Positions 46,038 to 54,476 are shown, numbered from the stretch's first letter. The stretch: 64,000 bases of DNA from Chryseobacterium fluminis (GCF_026314945.1 NZ_CP111121.1:124001-188000), one strand, 5' to 3'. Translations and numbers: made by a program. Notes: generated by a model not told the origin, from the sequence alone.

Positions 46038-46705
46038 CTTTTAAATTCTTAGTAGTAAATCTGTTTTTAATTCTATGCGTAGTATGGAATATTTTCCATC
46101 ATAAACAGTATTTAATTAAACAGGAAGAACTAGGAAAGTATAACGAAAATATAAAACCATATGGATATTATTATGTTGATTCACGAGATTCTATGCGTCG
46201 TCAATATACGGTGGAACAAGAAGCTTTGGGTAAAGAGAAATATGCATCAGACTCTAACTCTTTGATTCTAATAAACTCTTTTAAATTCTTTATTTTAAAG
46301 CCTGACGGATTTGGTTATAAAGGATATGAAAGCACTGGATATAGTTCGACTATAGATTCTGTGAAATTCTATAATCATGAACGATTACACCTATCTTTTG
46401 AAAAATCTTTGCATAATCCAAATAGTAATTTGTATAAAAATCCAAGTATTATCAATAGTTGTATTTATAGAGTGCGCAATGATAGTATTTTAGTTCAGAA
46501 TTATTTTCATACCCAATTCGGAAATTATGACTTAATGGAAACAAAGGGAATCGTCTTGAAAGATGGAGATATTAACTTTTATGAACAATATAATTATTGG
46601 AATAAAAAAATTACAAAAATTAATGTCACCTACACTTTTAAAACTTATAAAAATTATGACATTCCGAACTATTTTGACCAAAACAAGAAAAAATTCTGGA
46701 AATGA
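46031..46705 (+). CDS. Candidate immunity protein for the RHS toxin
   Basis: 224 residues. Starts inside the toxin stop, overlapping it by 7 bases, which ties its translation to the toxin's. N-terminal membrane anchor (FKFLVVNLFLILCVVWNIF, ~4-22) and a soluble remainder rich in Tyr/Asn/Lys with no known motif, presumably facing the periplasm. Position directly after a polymorphic toxin is the usual place of the cognate immunity gene. The sequence itself gives no family evidence, so function is inferred from position. Confidence 0.72.
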   Translation: MVTFKFLVVNLFLILCVVWNIFHHKQYLIKQEELGKYNENIKPYGYYYVDSRDSMRRQYTVEQEALGKEKYASDSNSLILINSFKFFILKPDGFGYKGYESTGYSSTIDSVKFYNHERLHLSFEKSLHNPNSNLYKNPSIINSCIYRVRNDSILVQNYFHTQFGNYDLMETKGIVLKDGDINFYEQYNYWNKKITKINVTYTFKTYKNYDIPNYFDQNKKKFWK

Positions 46706-47079
46706 AAAAGTTCACTCTTTTACTTTGTACAACTTATATTTTGATGAGTTGCTTATCCACGACAAAAACTCCTATGACAGCTTTTATTGTAAAAAATACT
46801 TCTGATAAACCTATCAGTTTTACAGCAAGTGTCATCAAAATGTCTGTGACATTCGGGACTCAGGAGATTACCCGCTCTTTTACGGTAAAACCTCATGATA
46901 GTATGATTGCAAGACAGACCTATTTTAAGAGAGACGGAGATAATCCCCAAAGATGGTTTACCAAATTTGAAATATTTCCTGTGGATGGTATTATGATGAG
47001 CAAGCCTGAAAAATCTGAAAACTGGATTAAAGGAGAAAAAGACAAAGTTCCAACCTATACCTTTACATTAAACAAATAG
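46702..47079 (+). CDS. Small lipoprotein of unknown function in the RHS operon
   Basis: 125 residues. Overlaps the preceding gene by four bases (ATGA). Lipoprotein signal with Cys17 in ILMSCLSTT. The mature part is a single beta-rich domain (FIVKNTSDKPISFTASV; SFTVKPHDSMIARQTYFKRD; VPTYTFTLNK). The last four operon genes all encode envelope proteins. It could be an extra immunity or anchoring factor. I recognise no family. Confidence 0.8.
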   Translation: MKKFTLLLCTTYILMSCLSTTKTPMTAFIVKNTSDKPISFTASVIKMSVTFGTQEITRSFTVKPHDSMIARQTYFKRDGDNPQRWFTKFEIFPVDGIMMSKPEKSENWIKGEKDKVPTYTFTLNK

Positions 47080-47081
47080 AA

Positions 47082-47971
47082 ATGAAACAGTTAGTATTAT
47101 TGTTCCTTTTTACATATTCTGTAGTGGGCGCTCAGAATGATCCTATTTTTGACAGGCTTTCAGCATTGGAAAATAATGACAAGGTCTGGTATAATATTGA
47201 TGGCTATAGTGTGACCAGTGAAGTTTTTCATGATTCTTTTGATGAGAAAGGATTGAAAAAGCTGTTTAAAAAGCATTCCATAAAAGATGCTGATGTAAAA
47301 AACAAAAACACCAATATCAGCTTTAACAATTGGACAGTTATCAGGCAGAAAAAGATCACAGATCAGATTTATCAGTCCCACTCTTACTATTTTGTAGAAA
47401 ATCCTAACAGGACCATAACTCTGGTATGGTTTATAAAGAATGGGACAACAGATAAAAATATGGAGGAATACCTGGTCAATGCATTATTGAAAACAAAATT
47501 CCCGGGGAAAATTTCGTGTCCAGAGAAATCAGCAGGGTCAATTTTGCAGGAAAAGAAATAGAATTGGGAAATAATTGCTATTGGACTTTTCTGAATACAG
47601 TTCAATGCCCCTATTTTGGAGAGATGAACTGGTCTGTTCATAAGACATTAGAAGATGCAAAAGAAACGGTGGAAAATCAGTTGAAAATAGCAAAATCGAG
47701 AAAAGGAGGTAAAATAATTTCGGAAGAAGATATTGATATTGAATTTCAAGACATTCCCGTAAAAGCTAAGAGACTTATCTATGATTTCACAGGATGGAAA
47801 TCAGTTCTGGCAGGCATATCAGGAGGAAAGACGCTGACAATTTACTATGTTGCGGAAAACGTGAGAAGGAAAAATATAAGCTGTACCATGAGTTTCTGGA
47901 ATAATGATGAAATTCATCCGGATTCGAAACTTCCCCCTTTATTGGAAAAAATAATAAAAGTAAAAGAATAA
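47082..47971 (+). CDS. Secreted protein of unknown function, split by a one-base deletion
   Basis: Two overlapping frames (47082-47561 and 47516-47971) make one protein of about 296 residues. Signal peptide to SVVGAQ (~17). Adding one A to the A4 run at 47495-47498 joins LLKTK to IPGENFVSREISRVNFAGKE and continues to GEMNWSVHKTLEDAKETVE, then VKAKRLIYDF and SCTMSFWNNDE. The joined frame has even codon use on both sides. As read, the first half ends at 47561 in SILQEKK. It lies two bases after the lipoprotein gene. Function unknown. Confidence 0.78.
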
Positions 47972-47987
47972 CTTAAAAAATAATCCG

Positions 47988-48620
47988 ATGAGAAAAACAA
48001 TTGTAATAAGCTTTTTAGCTTTAGCCACCTCAGTATATGCCCAAATCGAATCTAAATACGGGCTATCTGCCGGATTGAACATCAGCAGCTTTTCCGGTTC
48101 GGATAAACCGGGCGGGTTTTCTTCTAAAACAGGGTTTCAGATGGGAGGATTTTTATGGAATTATTTATCTGATAAAATTTCCATCGATGCAGAACTCTAT
48201 TATGCTCAAATGGGAGCTAAATTTGAATTGACTGTCCCTAAGATAGATGATACAAAATTGACACTTCGCGGAAAAATAAAGAATGATTACATAAGGTTTC
48301 CGATTCTCTTCGATTATCATCCAACAGAGGAGTTTTCTGTTGCATTGGGTCCTGAAATTGGGGTTTTATTAAAAAATCAGGTGGAATATGATCAGAATAT
48401 AAATGGATCAACCAAAAGCAATCCTAAGAATGTACAGAAATTTGATGCCGGTCTGAAAGCAAAAGTTCAGTATATTTTTGTAGAACATTATCTGGCTTCC
48501 GTCGGGTATTACTGGGGAATGACAAAGATCTATAAATATACCCAGGTCAATCGGCAAATACAAGAACCGCCTAAAATTTATAATTCTAATTTAGGGATCT
48601 CTCTGGGATATGTTTTTTAA
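47988..48620 (+). CDS. Outer membrane beta-barrel protein (PorT/OMP_b-brl family)
   Basis: 210 residues. Signal peptide to SVYAQ (~19), then amphipathic beta-strands with typical PorT-family text: YGLSAGLNISSFSG; SKTGFQMGGFLW; SIDAELYYAQMGAKF; YIRFPILFDYHP; FSVALGPEIGVLLKN; FDAGLKAKVQYIF, ending NLGISLGYVF with a terminal Phe as expected of a barrel. Sixteen bases after the preceding gene, it closes the T9SS/RHS operon. It could be the operon's own surface or export pore, which is a guess from position. Confidence 0.9.
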   Translation: MRKTIVISFLALATSVYAQIESKYGLSAGLNISSFSGSDKPGGFSSKTGFQMGGFLWNYLSDKISIDAELYYAQMGAKFELTVPKIDDTKLTLRGKIKNDYIRFPILFDYHPTEEFSVALGPEIGVLLKNQVEYDQNINGSTKSNPKNVQKFDAGLKAKVQYIFVEHYLASVGYYWGMTKIYKYTQVNRQIQEPPKIYNSNLGISLGYVF

Positions 48621-48763
48621 TATTTTATTTACGTCTAGATGGTTTTTTTAATCTTTTGATCAATAATTAAATAATTTAATGCGTTTTGCTTCTACCAATA
48701 AATCGATGGTTGGTGCCGATTGATTTAAAACAATCAAAAAATTAAATATTTAAATAAATTTTA
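48621..48763. other. Intergenic stretch after the RHS operon
   Basis: 143 bases, AT-rich, with no strong terminator recognised. It ends at the promoter box of the aromatic leader. Confidence 0.4.
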
Positions 48764-48771
48764 TATATTTG
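48764..48771 (+). promoter_or_regulatory. -7 box of the aromatic leader transcript
   Basis: TATATTTG fits TAnnTTTG. Transcription from about 48777 would give a ~385-base leader before the DAHP synthase gene. The -33 element is weak. Confidence 0.5.
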
Positions 48772-48780
48772 TGAGATATT

Positions 48781-48845
48781 TGTCAGGAAAATCATTTTCT
48801 GACAATTGCAAATCATCATTCGAAAAGCTTGAATAGACGATTCAA
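48781..48845 (+). ncRNA. Two hairpins at the 5' end of the leader
   Basis: TGTCAG / CTGACA closing an inner AAAAT/ATTTT stem at 48781-48804, and TTGAAT, AGACG, ATTCAA at 48829-48845. The second lies 10 bases before the leader ORF start and could influence its translation. Confidence 0.4.
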
Positions 48846-48854
48846 CGTATAAAC

Positions 48855-48998
48855 GTGGAACAATTTATCTCACATAAAACCGATTCAGGAAACCTTTTTG
48901 GTTTTGCAACTGCTAAGTATTTTAGCGGTTATTTTGGCTTTTCGTTTAGTTATCAAAGAAATTTTAAAAGTTATTACCGATTTTATTGGTACAGCTAG
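48855..48998 (+). CDS. Aromatic-rich leader peptide (47 codons)
   Basis: GTG start at 48855 and TAG stop at 48996-48998. The frame upstream has a TAG at 48834, and no ATG is available. Residues 15-46 contain 16 aromatics out of 32: the text runs LFGFATAKYFSGYFGFSFSY, then QRNFKSYYRFYWYS. In all, 9 Phe, 7 Tyr and 1 Trp among 47 residues. It sits in the leader of the enzyme that starts Phe/Tyr/Trp synthesis. Ribosome stalling at these codons under aromatic shortage would be the sensor. An RNA hairpin (AACTGCTAA / TTAGCGGTT, 48908-48930) lies within the ORF. I believe this is a real regulatory peptide; no homologue search was possible. Confidence 0.82.
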   Translation: MEQFISHKTDSGNLFGFATAKYFSGYFGFSFSYQRNFKSYYRFYWYS

Positions 48999-49022
48999 TC
49001 TAAATTTCTTTCTCAAAAAATA

Positions 49023-49086
49023 CAGGAATACATAAACCTTCTTTTATTATTTCCTGATTCCTTTAAAACTTTAACGGCATTTTTTT
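49023..49086 (+). promoter_or_regulatory. Candidate attenuator: alternative stems and T run
   Basis: CAGGAA 49023-49028 can pair with TTCCTG 49051-49056, or AGGAAT 49024-49029 with ATTCCT 49057-49062. A short imperfect stem, CCTTTAAA / TTTAACGG at 49060-49078, is followed by ATTTTTTT at 49079-49086 and looks like a weak terminator. The AGGAAT/ATTCCT pairing uses bases of that terminator stem, so the two are mutually exclusive. The T run is 80 bases past the leader stop, a fitting distance for attenuation. Confidence 0.5.
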
Positions 49087-49162
49087 GAAAGAATTGTAAA
49101 GTAAATTTTATAATGCAGGAATGATCTGTGTTTAATTTTAAAATAAAGAATAAATAAAAATT

Positions 49163-50248
49163 ATGGATATGAATTTAAAAGATTTAAAAAACGACTGGAT
49201 TAATGAGTTCTCCGAACCCATGATGATTGCCGGCCCCTGCAGTGCCGAAAGTGAGGCTCAGATGCTGGAAACGGCAAAGAGAATCAGAGAAACCCAGGCC
49301 AATGTTCCCATTTTCCGTGCCGGAATCTGGAAGCCCCGTACAAAACCCAACGGATTCGAAGGAGTAGGAGTTATCGGCCTCAACTGGCTGAAAAAAGTAA
49401 AAGAAGAATATGGTTTTAAAACTGCCACTGAGGTAGCAAATGCCCACCATGTGTTTGCCGCATTGGAAGCTGATGTAGACATTCTTTGGATCGGAGCCCG
49501 CTCTACTGTAAACCCTTTTACGGTGCAGGAAATTGCAATGGCATTAAGAGGAACCGAAAAGACGGTCCTTGTAAAAAACCCTGTTAACCCGGATTTAGCA
49601 TTATGGATTGGTGCTCTTGAAAGACTTCTGGGACAGGGTATTAAAAACTTGGGCGTTATCCACAGAGGATTTTCCACCTACCAGAAAACAAAATACAGAA
49701 ATAACCCGAACTGGCAGATTGCACTGGATTTTAAGAGTCAGTTTCCGGATATCCCGATGCTAATTGATCCTTCACACATTTGCGGAAACAGAACAGGGTT
49801 GGCAGATATCACCCAGGAAGCTTTAAACGTCGGATACCAGGGCGCCATTATCGAAACACACTCTAATCCTGATGAAGCCTGGAGTGATGCCGCACAGCAA
49901 ATTACACCGGAAGTGCTGGCTGAACTGATCGCTAACCTGAAAATCAGAAATACAGGTTTTGCAGGCTTCGAAGGCGATATGGGAAGACACCGGACATTGA
50001 TTTCTGATATCGATTTTCAGCTGATCGAGCTCCTGTCGCAAAGAATGAAGATTTCGGAAAAAATAGGAAAGCTTAAAAAAGAAAATGATATCGCAATCTT
50101 CCAGCCGGAACGTTGGAAAGAGATTACCGAATATGCCACTCAGAAAGCCAGGGAAACACAGATGTCTCAGGAATTTATTGAGAAAGTCTTCAAAGCTATT
50201 CATGAAGAATCTATTGAAGTGCAGAACAGTATTATGATTAACAGATAA
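49163..50248 (+). CDS. DAHP synthase fused to chorismate mutase
   Basis: 361 residues. Residues ~18-265 are a type I (KDO8P-synthase-like) DAHP synthase: MIAGPCSAES, RAGIWKPRTKPNGFEG, KTATEVANAHH, LWIGARSTVNPFTVQE, VLVKNPVNPD, IHRGFSTY, MLIDPSHICG. The C-terminal ~90 residues (MGRHRTLISDIDFQLIELLS; RMKISEKIGKLKKEN) are an AroQ-type chorismate mutase. The enzyme makes DAHP from phosphoenolpyruvate and erythrose 4-phosphate, and converts chorismate to prephenate. It is thus both entry and Phe/Tyr branch point. In such fusions the mutase domain usually also gives prephenate inhibition. Control by the leader peptide is inferred. Confidence 0.95.
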   Translation: MDMNLKDLKNDWINEFSEPMMIAGPCSAESEAQMLETAKRIRETQANVPIFRAGIWKPRTKPNGFEGVGVIGLNWLKKVKEEYGFKTATEVANAHHVFAALEADVDILWIGARSTVNPFTVQEIAMALRGTEKTVLVKNPVNPDLALWIGALERLLGQGIKNLGVIHRGFSTYQKTKYRNNPNWQIALDFKSQFPDIPMLIDPSHICGNRTGLADITQEALNVGYQGAIIETHSNPDEAWSDAAQQITPEVLAELIANLKIRNTGFAGFEGDMGRHRTLISDIDFQLIELLSQRMKISEKIGKLKKENDIAIFQPERWKEITEYATQKARETQMSQEFIEKVFKAIHEESIEVQNSIMINR

Positions 50249-50349
50249 TCATCAGGGAAAAATAAAAGTCACAGGGCTTAGGAAATAGAATTTAGAAGAC
50301 GATTACCGTATGAAATCAACGAAGTCCTACAACCTAAGCCCTAATTGCT

Positions 50350-50357
50350 TATATTTG
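50350..50357 (+). promoter_or_regulatory. -7 box of rsgA
   Basis: TATATTTG, 14 bases before the ATG at 50372, so the leader is very short. Confidence 0.5.
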
Positions 50358-50371
50358 CAGTATCTTAATAT

Positions 50372-51298
50372 ATGAAAGGAAAAATCATTAAATCTACAGG
50401 AAGCTGGTATCAGGTTTTAGAAATGGAAACGGACAGGATTTTCGAAGCCAGAATCCGTGGAAAATTCAAGTTGATCAAAACAAGACTTACCAATCCTCTT
50501 GCTGTAGGTGATTTTGTTGAATTTCAGCTGGAGCAGGATGATATTGCCTGGATTACAAAGATCGAATCCCGCAGAAACTATCTGATCAGGAAATCGGTAA
50601 ATCTCTCAAAGGAAGCCCATATCATCGCCTCCAATATTGATCTTGCCTGTTTTATTTTTACATTGAAACATCCTGAAACTTCACTTGGATTTCTGGACCG
50701 GTTTTTAGCCTGTTGCGAGGCTTATAATATTACCCCGTTACTTTTATTCAACAAAATTGATGTTTTACATGAAGAAGAAATTGAAATTGTAAAAGATATA
50801 GAATTTCTTTACCAGGAAATAGGATATAATTCCCTGGAAATTTCTTCATATTCAAGGTTAAATCTCGACGGGCTTCAGGATCTTCTCAAAGATAAAACCT
50901 CTGTATTTTTCGGGCATTCAGGATGTGGAAAATCAACCTTGGTGAATGCGCTGCAACCCAATTTAAATCTGAAAACATCTGAAATTTCAGATACTCATCT
51001 CAAAGGAAAGCACACAACAACATTTGCACAGATGCATTTCTGGGATTTCGGAGGAAATGTAATTGATACTCCAGGCGTGCGTGAATTTGCAATGATAGAT
51101 ATTGAGAAAGAAGAAGTGCAGCATTATTTTCCTGAAATTTTTAAAAAAAGGGAAGAGTGTAAATTTCACAACTGCCTTCATATCAACGAACCTAAATGTG
51201 CCGTGCTGGATGCGTTGGAAACAGGCGAAATTCAGCATTCCAGATATGCAACATACATAAAACTGATGGATGAGGCGGAAGAGGCTTCCCGGCAATAA
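50372..51298 (+). CDS. rsgA: Ribosome small subunit-dependent GTPase A
   Basis: 308 residues. N-terminal OB fold (KIIKSTGSWYQV ... ARIRGKFKL) binds the 30S subunit. The permuted GTPase has G4 FNKIDV, G5-like SSYS, then G1 GHSGCGKSTLVNAL, G2 KGKHTTT and G3 DTPGVREF, in the G4-G5-G1-G2-G3 order typical of RsgA/YjeQ. The C-terminal zinc finger is CKFHNCLHINEPKC. It helps late 30S assembly. No unusual features. Confidence 0.96.
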   Translation: MKGKIIKSTGSWYQVLEMETDRIFEARIRGKFKLIKTRLTNPLAVGDFVEFQLEQDDIAWITKIESRRNYLIRKSVNLSKEAHIIASNIDLACFIFTLKHPETSLGFLDRFLACCEAYNITPLLLFNKIDVLHEEEIEIVKDIEFLYQEIGYNSLEISSYSRLNLDGLQDLLKDKTSVFFGHSGCGKSTLVNALQPNLNLKTSEISDTHLKGKHTTTFAQMHFWDFGGNVIDTPGVREFAMIDIEKEEVQHYFPEIFKKREECKFHNCLHINEPKCAVLDALETGEIQHSRYATYIKLMDEAEEASRQ

Positions 51299-51734
51299 AT
51301 TGTTGAAGCTGGAAATTAGATTCCGTTCAGAGGTCTTCCTGTCTAAATTTCGTTCCGACCATAACAATGACGATCTTATAAAACTTCAGCAACAGCAAAA
51401 TGGAGTTTATATGCTGGGATCCAATAATATTTCCGGCGAAAGCAGTTTCGTAGATCTCTGCTTATTCTACCAACGGTTACCGTTTCTTTCCGTGAAAATA
51501 TCGATTTTGATGCACGATAAGCTTCTTCAGGGAGAACCACTTCTACTTTAACTGCGACTTATTAACGATAACATTTGCCAACATACCAATGTATGGATGC
51601 ACCAAATACTTTTTATTCAAAACACTTTTTAAAGATTATATCATACCGGCAGGTTTCTGATTATAATAAAGAATTGCGGTAATGGAGATTTATCTTCAAT
51701 GCCTGAATTTTTCAGTGATTATACTTAATAAAAA

Positions 51735-51768
51735 ACCCAGCCGAAGCTGGGTAAAAACTAATAACCAT
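51735..51768 (+). ncRNA. CGAA-tetraloop hairpin followed by a recurring 17-base motif
   Basis: ACCCAGC, CGAA, GCTGGGT is a perfect stem-loop. TAAAAACTAATAACCAT follows at 51752-51768 and is repeated exactly at 54583-54599. No strong T run follows, so this may be a conserved RNA element rather than a plain terminator. Confidence 0.4.
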
Positions 51769-51897
51769 GAAAACTCAAATTAAACATGAGAATCGCAATA
51801 CAAATAACAATTACTGTGCCAAAAGTTTTTACAATTTGTTAATTAAAGTTAATTTTATGTTAAAAAACTTTAGGTAGAAATAACAGAATTTTTTTCT

Positions 51898-51905
51898 TAC
51901 TTTTG
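51898..51905 (+). promoter_or_regulatory. -7 box of ndk
   Basis: TACTTTTG fits TAnnTTTG, 25 bases before the ATG. Confidence 0.55.
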
Positions 51906-51930
51906 CGGCATTAAAAAAAAATATACATTT

Positions 51931-52347
51931 ATGTCTAACATTACATTCACTATGATTAAGCCTGATGCTGTTGCCGACGGACATATCGGTGCTATATTAG
52001 GTAAAATTTCAGAAGGAGGTTTTAAGATTAAAGCTTTAAAATTAACCCAGCTTACGGTAGCTGATGCTAAAAAATTCTATGAAGTACACGCAGAAAGACC
52101 ATTCTACGGAGAATTGGTAGAATTCATGAGCTCTGGTCCCATTGTGGCTGCTGTTTTGGAGAAAGAAAATGCAGTTGAAGATTTCAGAACTTTAATCGGA
52201 GCAACAAATCCGGCTGAAGCTGCTGAAGGAACAATCAGAAAAATGTTTGCAAGAAGCATTGGAGAAAATGCTGTACACGGTTCAGATTCTGATGAGAATG
52301 CTCTTATCGAAGCCCAGTTTCACTTTTCAGGAAGAGAAATTTTCTAA
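51931..52347 (+). CDS. ndk: Nucleoside diphosphate kinase
   Basis: 138 residues. FTMIKPDAV start, then [17 protein letters not shown] and the active-site box [12 protein letters not shown] with phospho-accepting His116. It moves the gamma phosphate from ATP to other nucleoside diphosphates in the cytosol. Monocistronic with its own promoter and terminator. Confidence 0.97.
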   Translation: MSNITFTMIKPDAVADGHIGAILGKISEGGFKIKALKLTQLTVADAKKFYEVHAERPFYGELVEFMSSGPIVAAVLEKENAVEDFRTLIGATNPAEAAEGTIRKMFARSIGENAVHGSDSDENALIEAQFHFSGREIF

Positions 52348-52366
52348 GAACAACCTCTTACAATAT

Positions 52367-52397
52367 AAAATCCAGAGAATTTTCTCTGGATTTTTTT
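52367..52397. terminator. Terminator of ndk, possibly bidirectional
   Basis: Stem AAAATCCAGAGAA / TTCTCTGGATTTT followed by TTTT. It lies between the convergent ndk and fucosidase genes. Confidence 0.85.
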
Positions 52398-52411
52398 TGT
52401 GGTAACTCATA

Positions 52412-54253
52412 TTATAAATTACTTTCGATAGCACCTACTTTCTCTCTGTACAATTCAACGGGTGTATCGAAAAGCACCGCAATCACGGTCATTGTTTTAT
52501 CCAATCGCTCTCGGGGGAAATCAATATAAATAATTCCCGGTCGGTCACTCCAGTATAGTTTGTTGTAAACGGAGTGCTGGCACGACGACCCTTCACCGAC
52601 TATCCTGGTCTTGAAAATAGTATTTTTAATCCCTTTTAAAGCAACAGGTCCGGTAGGTATTCCTTCTACGAAAAGATAGAGGGTCTTTCTGTCTTTTGAC
52701 AGAACCGAATTTCCAGGGTAATGTCCGTTAGGAAGTCCTTTTCCTGTTTCAAAAAGAGCTTCGGCATGCTTACTTATCCAGCGTATGGTTTCCGGATTGG
52801 TTTTATTCGACTTATGAAGCTTCATGTTCAGGCCGTCACTGGTTAATCCTGAATTATTAAAAACATTATTTCCGCTGTGAAGCTGTTCAGAAATCCGGTA
52901 GGCCGCAGACTTAGAATCTTCAGTATCCAAAATCTCAGATAAAGTCATCATAGGTTTTTGGATATCCGGGTCAAATTTTATCTTTTCATTAAAACTGAGT
53001 TCCACTACCGTGACATCCTGGTCAAAGGTTGCATTCGAAAAACTCACGCGCCATCCTCTGTTTCTTTGATGAAGATGAACTTTCCCGTTGGGGTCTCCGA
53101 TAATTCTTGCGCTGACAGGATTAGAAATAAGGCCGTCAATTTGCGTAAAATCCTTAGCTTCTTCCAGGTAAAGAAATAGTTTTTTACCGTCTTTTGAAAA
53201 GGCTGATTTTCCTTTATAGTTGTCAAAAGGTAATCCGCGCCTGGTTCCGTAAATTGCTTCCTTGTTTTTGGAAGTCCATCTTCCGAGGCTTTTAAGAATT
53301 TCAACCTGCTTTTCCGGGATGGTACCATCGGACTTAGGCCCGATGTCCAGAAGTAAATTTCCACCCATGCTGATGACATCGGCCAGCGTTCTTATCATCA
53401 TATTAGGTGTTTTATAATGTTGGTCAAAAGGTTGGTATCCCCAGGAATCGTTCATCGTGTAGCAGAGTTCCCAATATTCATTTTGTGGACTGATAACGGG
53501 AATTCCCTGTTCGGGAGTTTCAAAATCGCCTTTACCACTAAGTCTTGAGTTAATAATAATATTCGGGTTGTACTTCCTTAAATTTTCAAGGGTCTGCTGG
53601 GCTTTCCACTCTTCAGAAGTATGTTCCCAGTCTCCGTCAAACCATAACACGTCCGGGTTGTATCTGGTAGAGAGTTCATTCAGCTGAGTCTGATAGTACT
53701 TGATAAAACGGTTCCATCGTTTAGGATCGTTTTTAATTTCATATCTTTTTTTTGTCTGTGTATGAATGTCATAATAAGGATGGCTCCAATCTGTCAGTGA
53801 ATAGTAAAGGCCTGTTTTTAAGCCTGACTTTTGAAGCGCTGTAACGAAAGGAGTCAGAACATCAGATTGTACGAGAGCATTTTTTGACGTCGTCATAGCC
53901 TGATCCGCTTTAGAATCCCAAAGTGAAATCCCATCATGGTGCCGCGAGGTAATGACAGAATATTTTGCACCGGAATTTTTAATCAGGTTAACCCATGCTG
54001 AAGGGTCGTATTTTGCAGCTGAAAAACCATCAAGCTGCTTCAGGTAATTTTCATGATTAATATAATTATTAAAAAAAGACCAGGACTCTGAAATTCCATT
54101 GACAGAATAAATTCCCCAGTGAATAAAAATTCCGAGTTTGGCATCCTGAAACCATTCCATTTTCTTTTTGTCCGGGGATTGATGCTGAGCGTCAAGTTTT
54201 CCGCTTCCGGAAAGGAAGCTTAGTAAAAACAGGGCGATAAATTTGTTTTTCAT
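52412..54253 (-). CDS. Alpha-L-fucosidase, glycoside hydrolase family 29
   Basis: 613 residues. Signal peptide to KLDAQ (~22). GH29 landmarks: MEWFQDAKLGIFIHWG, YSVITSRHHDGISLWDS (HHDG 105-108), GLYYSLTDW, nucleophile Asp206 in VLWFDGDWE, and GGNLLLDIGPKSDGTIP. Two C-terminal segments (~345-420 and ~490-600) are beta-rich repeats with matching text (RGLPFDNYKGKSAFSKDGK; KGLPNGHYPGNSVLSKDRK), so an accessory module seems duplicated. It removes L-fucose from plant, algal or host glycans, probably at the surface or periplasm. Monocistronic, with tandem palindromes ~225 bases upstream. Confidence 0.94.
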   Translation of the reverse strand: MKNKFIALFLLSFLSGSGKLDAQHQSPDKKKMEWFQDAKLGIFIHWGIYSVNGISESWSFFNNYINHENYLKQLDGFSAAKYDPSAWVNLIKNSGAKYSVITSRHHDGISLWDSKADQAMTTSKNALVQSDVLTPFVTALQKSGLKTGLYYSLTDWSHPYYDIHTQTKKRYEIKNDPKRWNRFIKYYQTQLNELSTRYNPDVLWFDGDWEHTSEEWKAQQTLENLRKYNPNIIINSRLSGKGDFETPEQGIPVISPQNEYWELCYTMNDSWGYQPFDQHYKTPNMMIRTLADVISMGGNLLLDIGPKSDGTIPEKQVEILKSLGRWTSKNKEAIYGTRRGLPFDNYKGKSAFSKDGKKLFLYLEEAKDFTQIDGLISNPVSARIIGDPNGKVHLHQRNRGWRVSFSNATFDQDVTVVELSFNEKIKFDPDIQKPMMTLSEILDTEDSKSAAYRISEQLHSGNNVFNNSGLTSDGLNMKLHKSNKTNPETIRWISKHAEALFETGKGLPNGHYPGNSVLSKDRKTLYLFVEGIPTGPVALKGIKNTIFKTRIVGEGSSCQHSVYNKLYWSDRPGIIYIDFPRERLDKTMTVIAVLFDTPVELYREKVGAIESNL

Positions 54254-54476
54254 ATAATCGGTTTGATCACTAAAATAAAAAAGCCACCTGTAAATCCCTA
54301 ATTAAAATGAATCATTTTTTTTAAATTCTTACTATTCAGTTAAATGCCGAGGGAAAATAGTTTTTTTTTATAAAAATGTTATGTTTTAAAGTACTATTTT
54401 TTTTATGTGGGTATATGTTTGAAATAGGAGAGTTTTGGTGAATATTTTTCATCAAATACAGGTACTTAATGAAATT

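Larger units (their letters stand above)
51299..51930. other. Long intergenic region between rsgA and ndk
   Basis: 632 bases. A 93-codon frame overlapping the rsgA end (51270-51551) shows no family signal and I do not call it. A strong hairpin lies at 51735-51752, followed by a 17-base motif (51752-51768) that recurs at 54583-54599, and a 36-codon ORF (51767-51877, starting MKTQIKHENRNT). The ndk -7 box is at 51898-51905. Confidence 0.4.

Noticed and set aside
48770..48874. 9-base inverted repeat TGTGAGATA / TATCTCACA flanking the leader hairpins
   Set aside because: The left arm overlaps the -7 box and would mostly precede the transcript, so it cannot form an RNA stem; likely chance.
51270..51551. 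93-codon ORF overlapping the rsgA end
   Set aside because: No recognisable domain, and it overlaps the RsgA C-terminus; probably chance.
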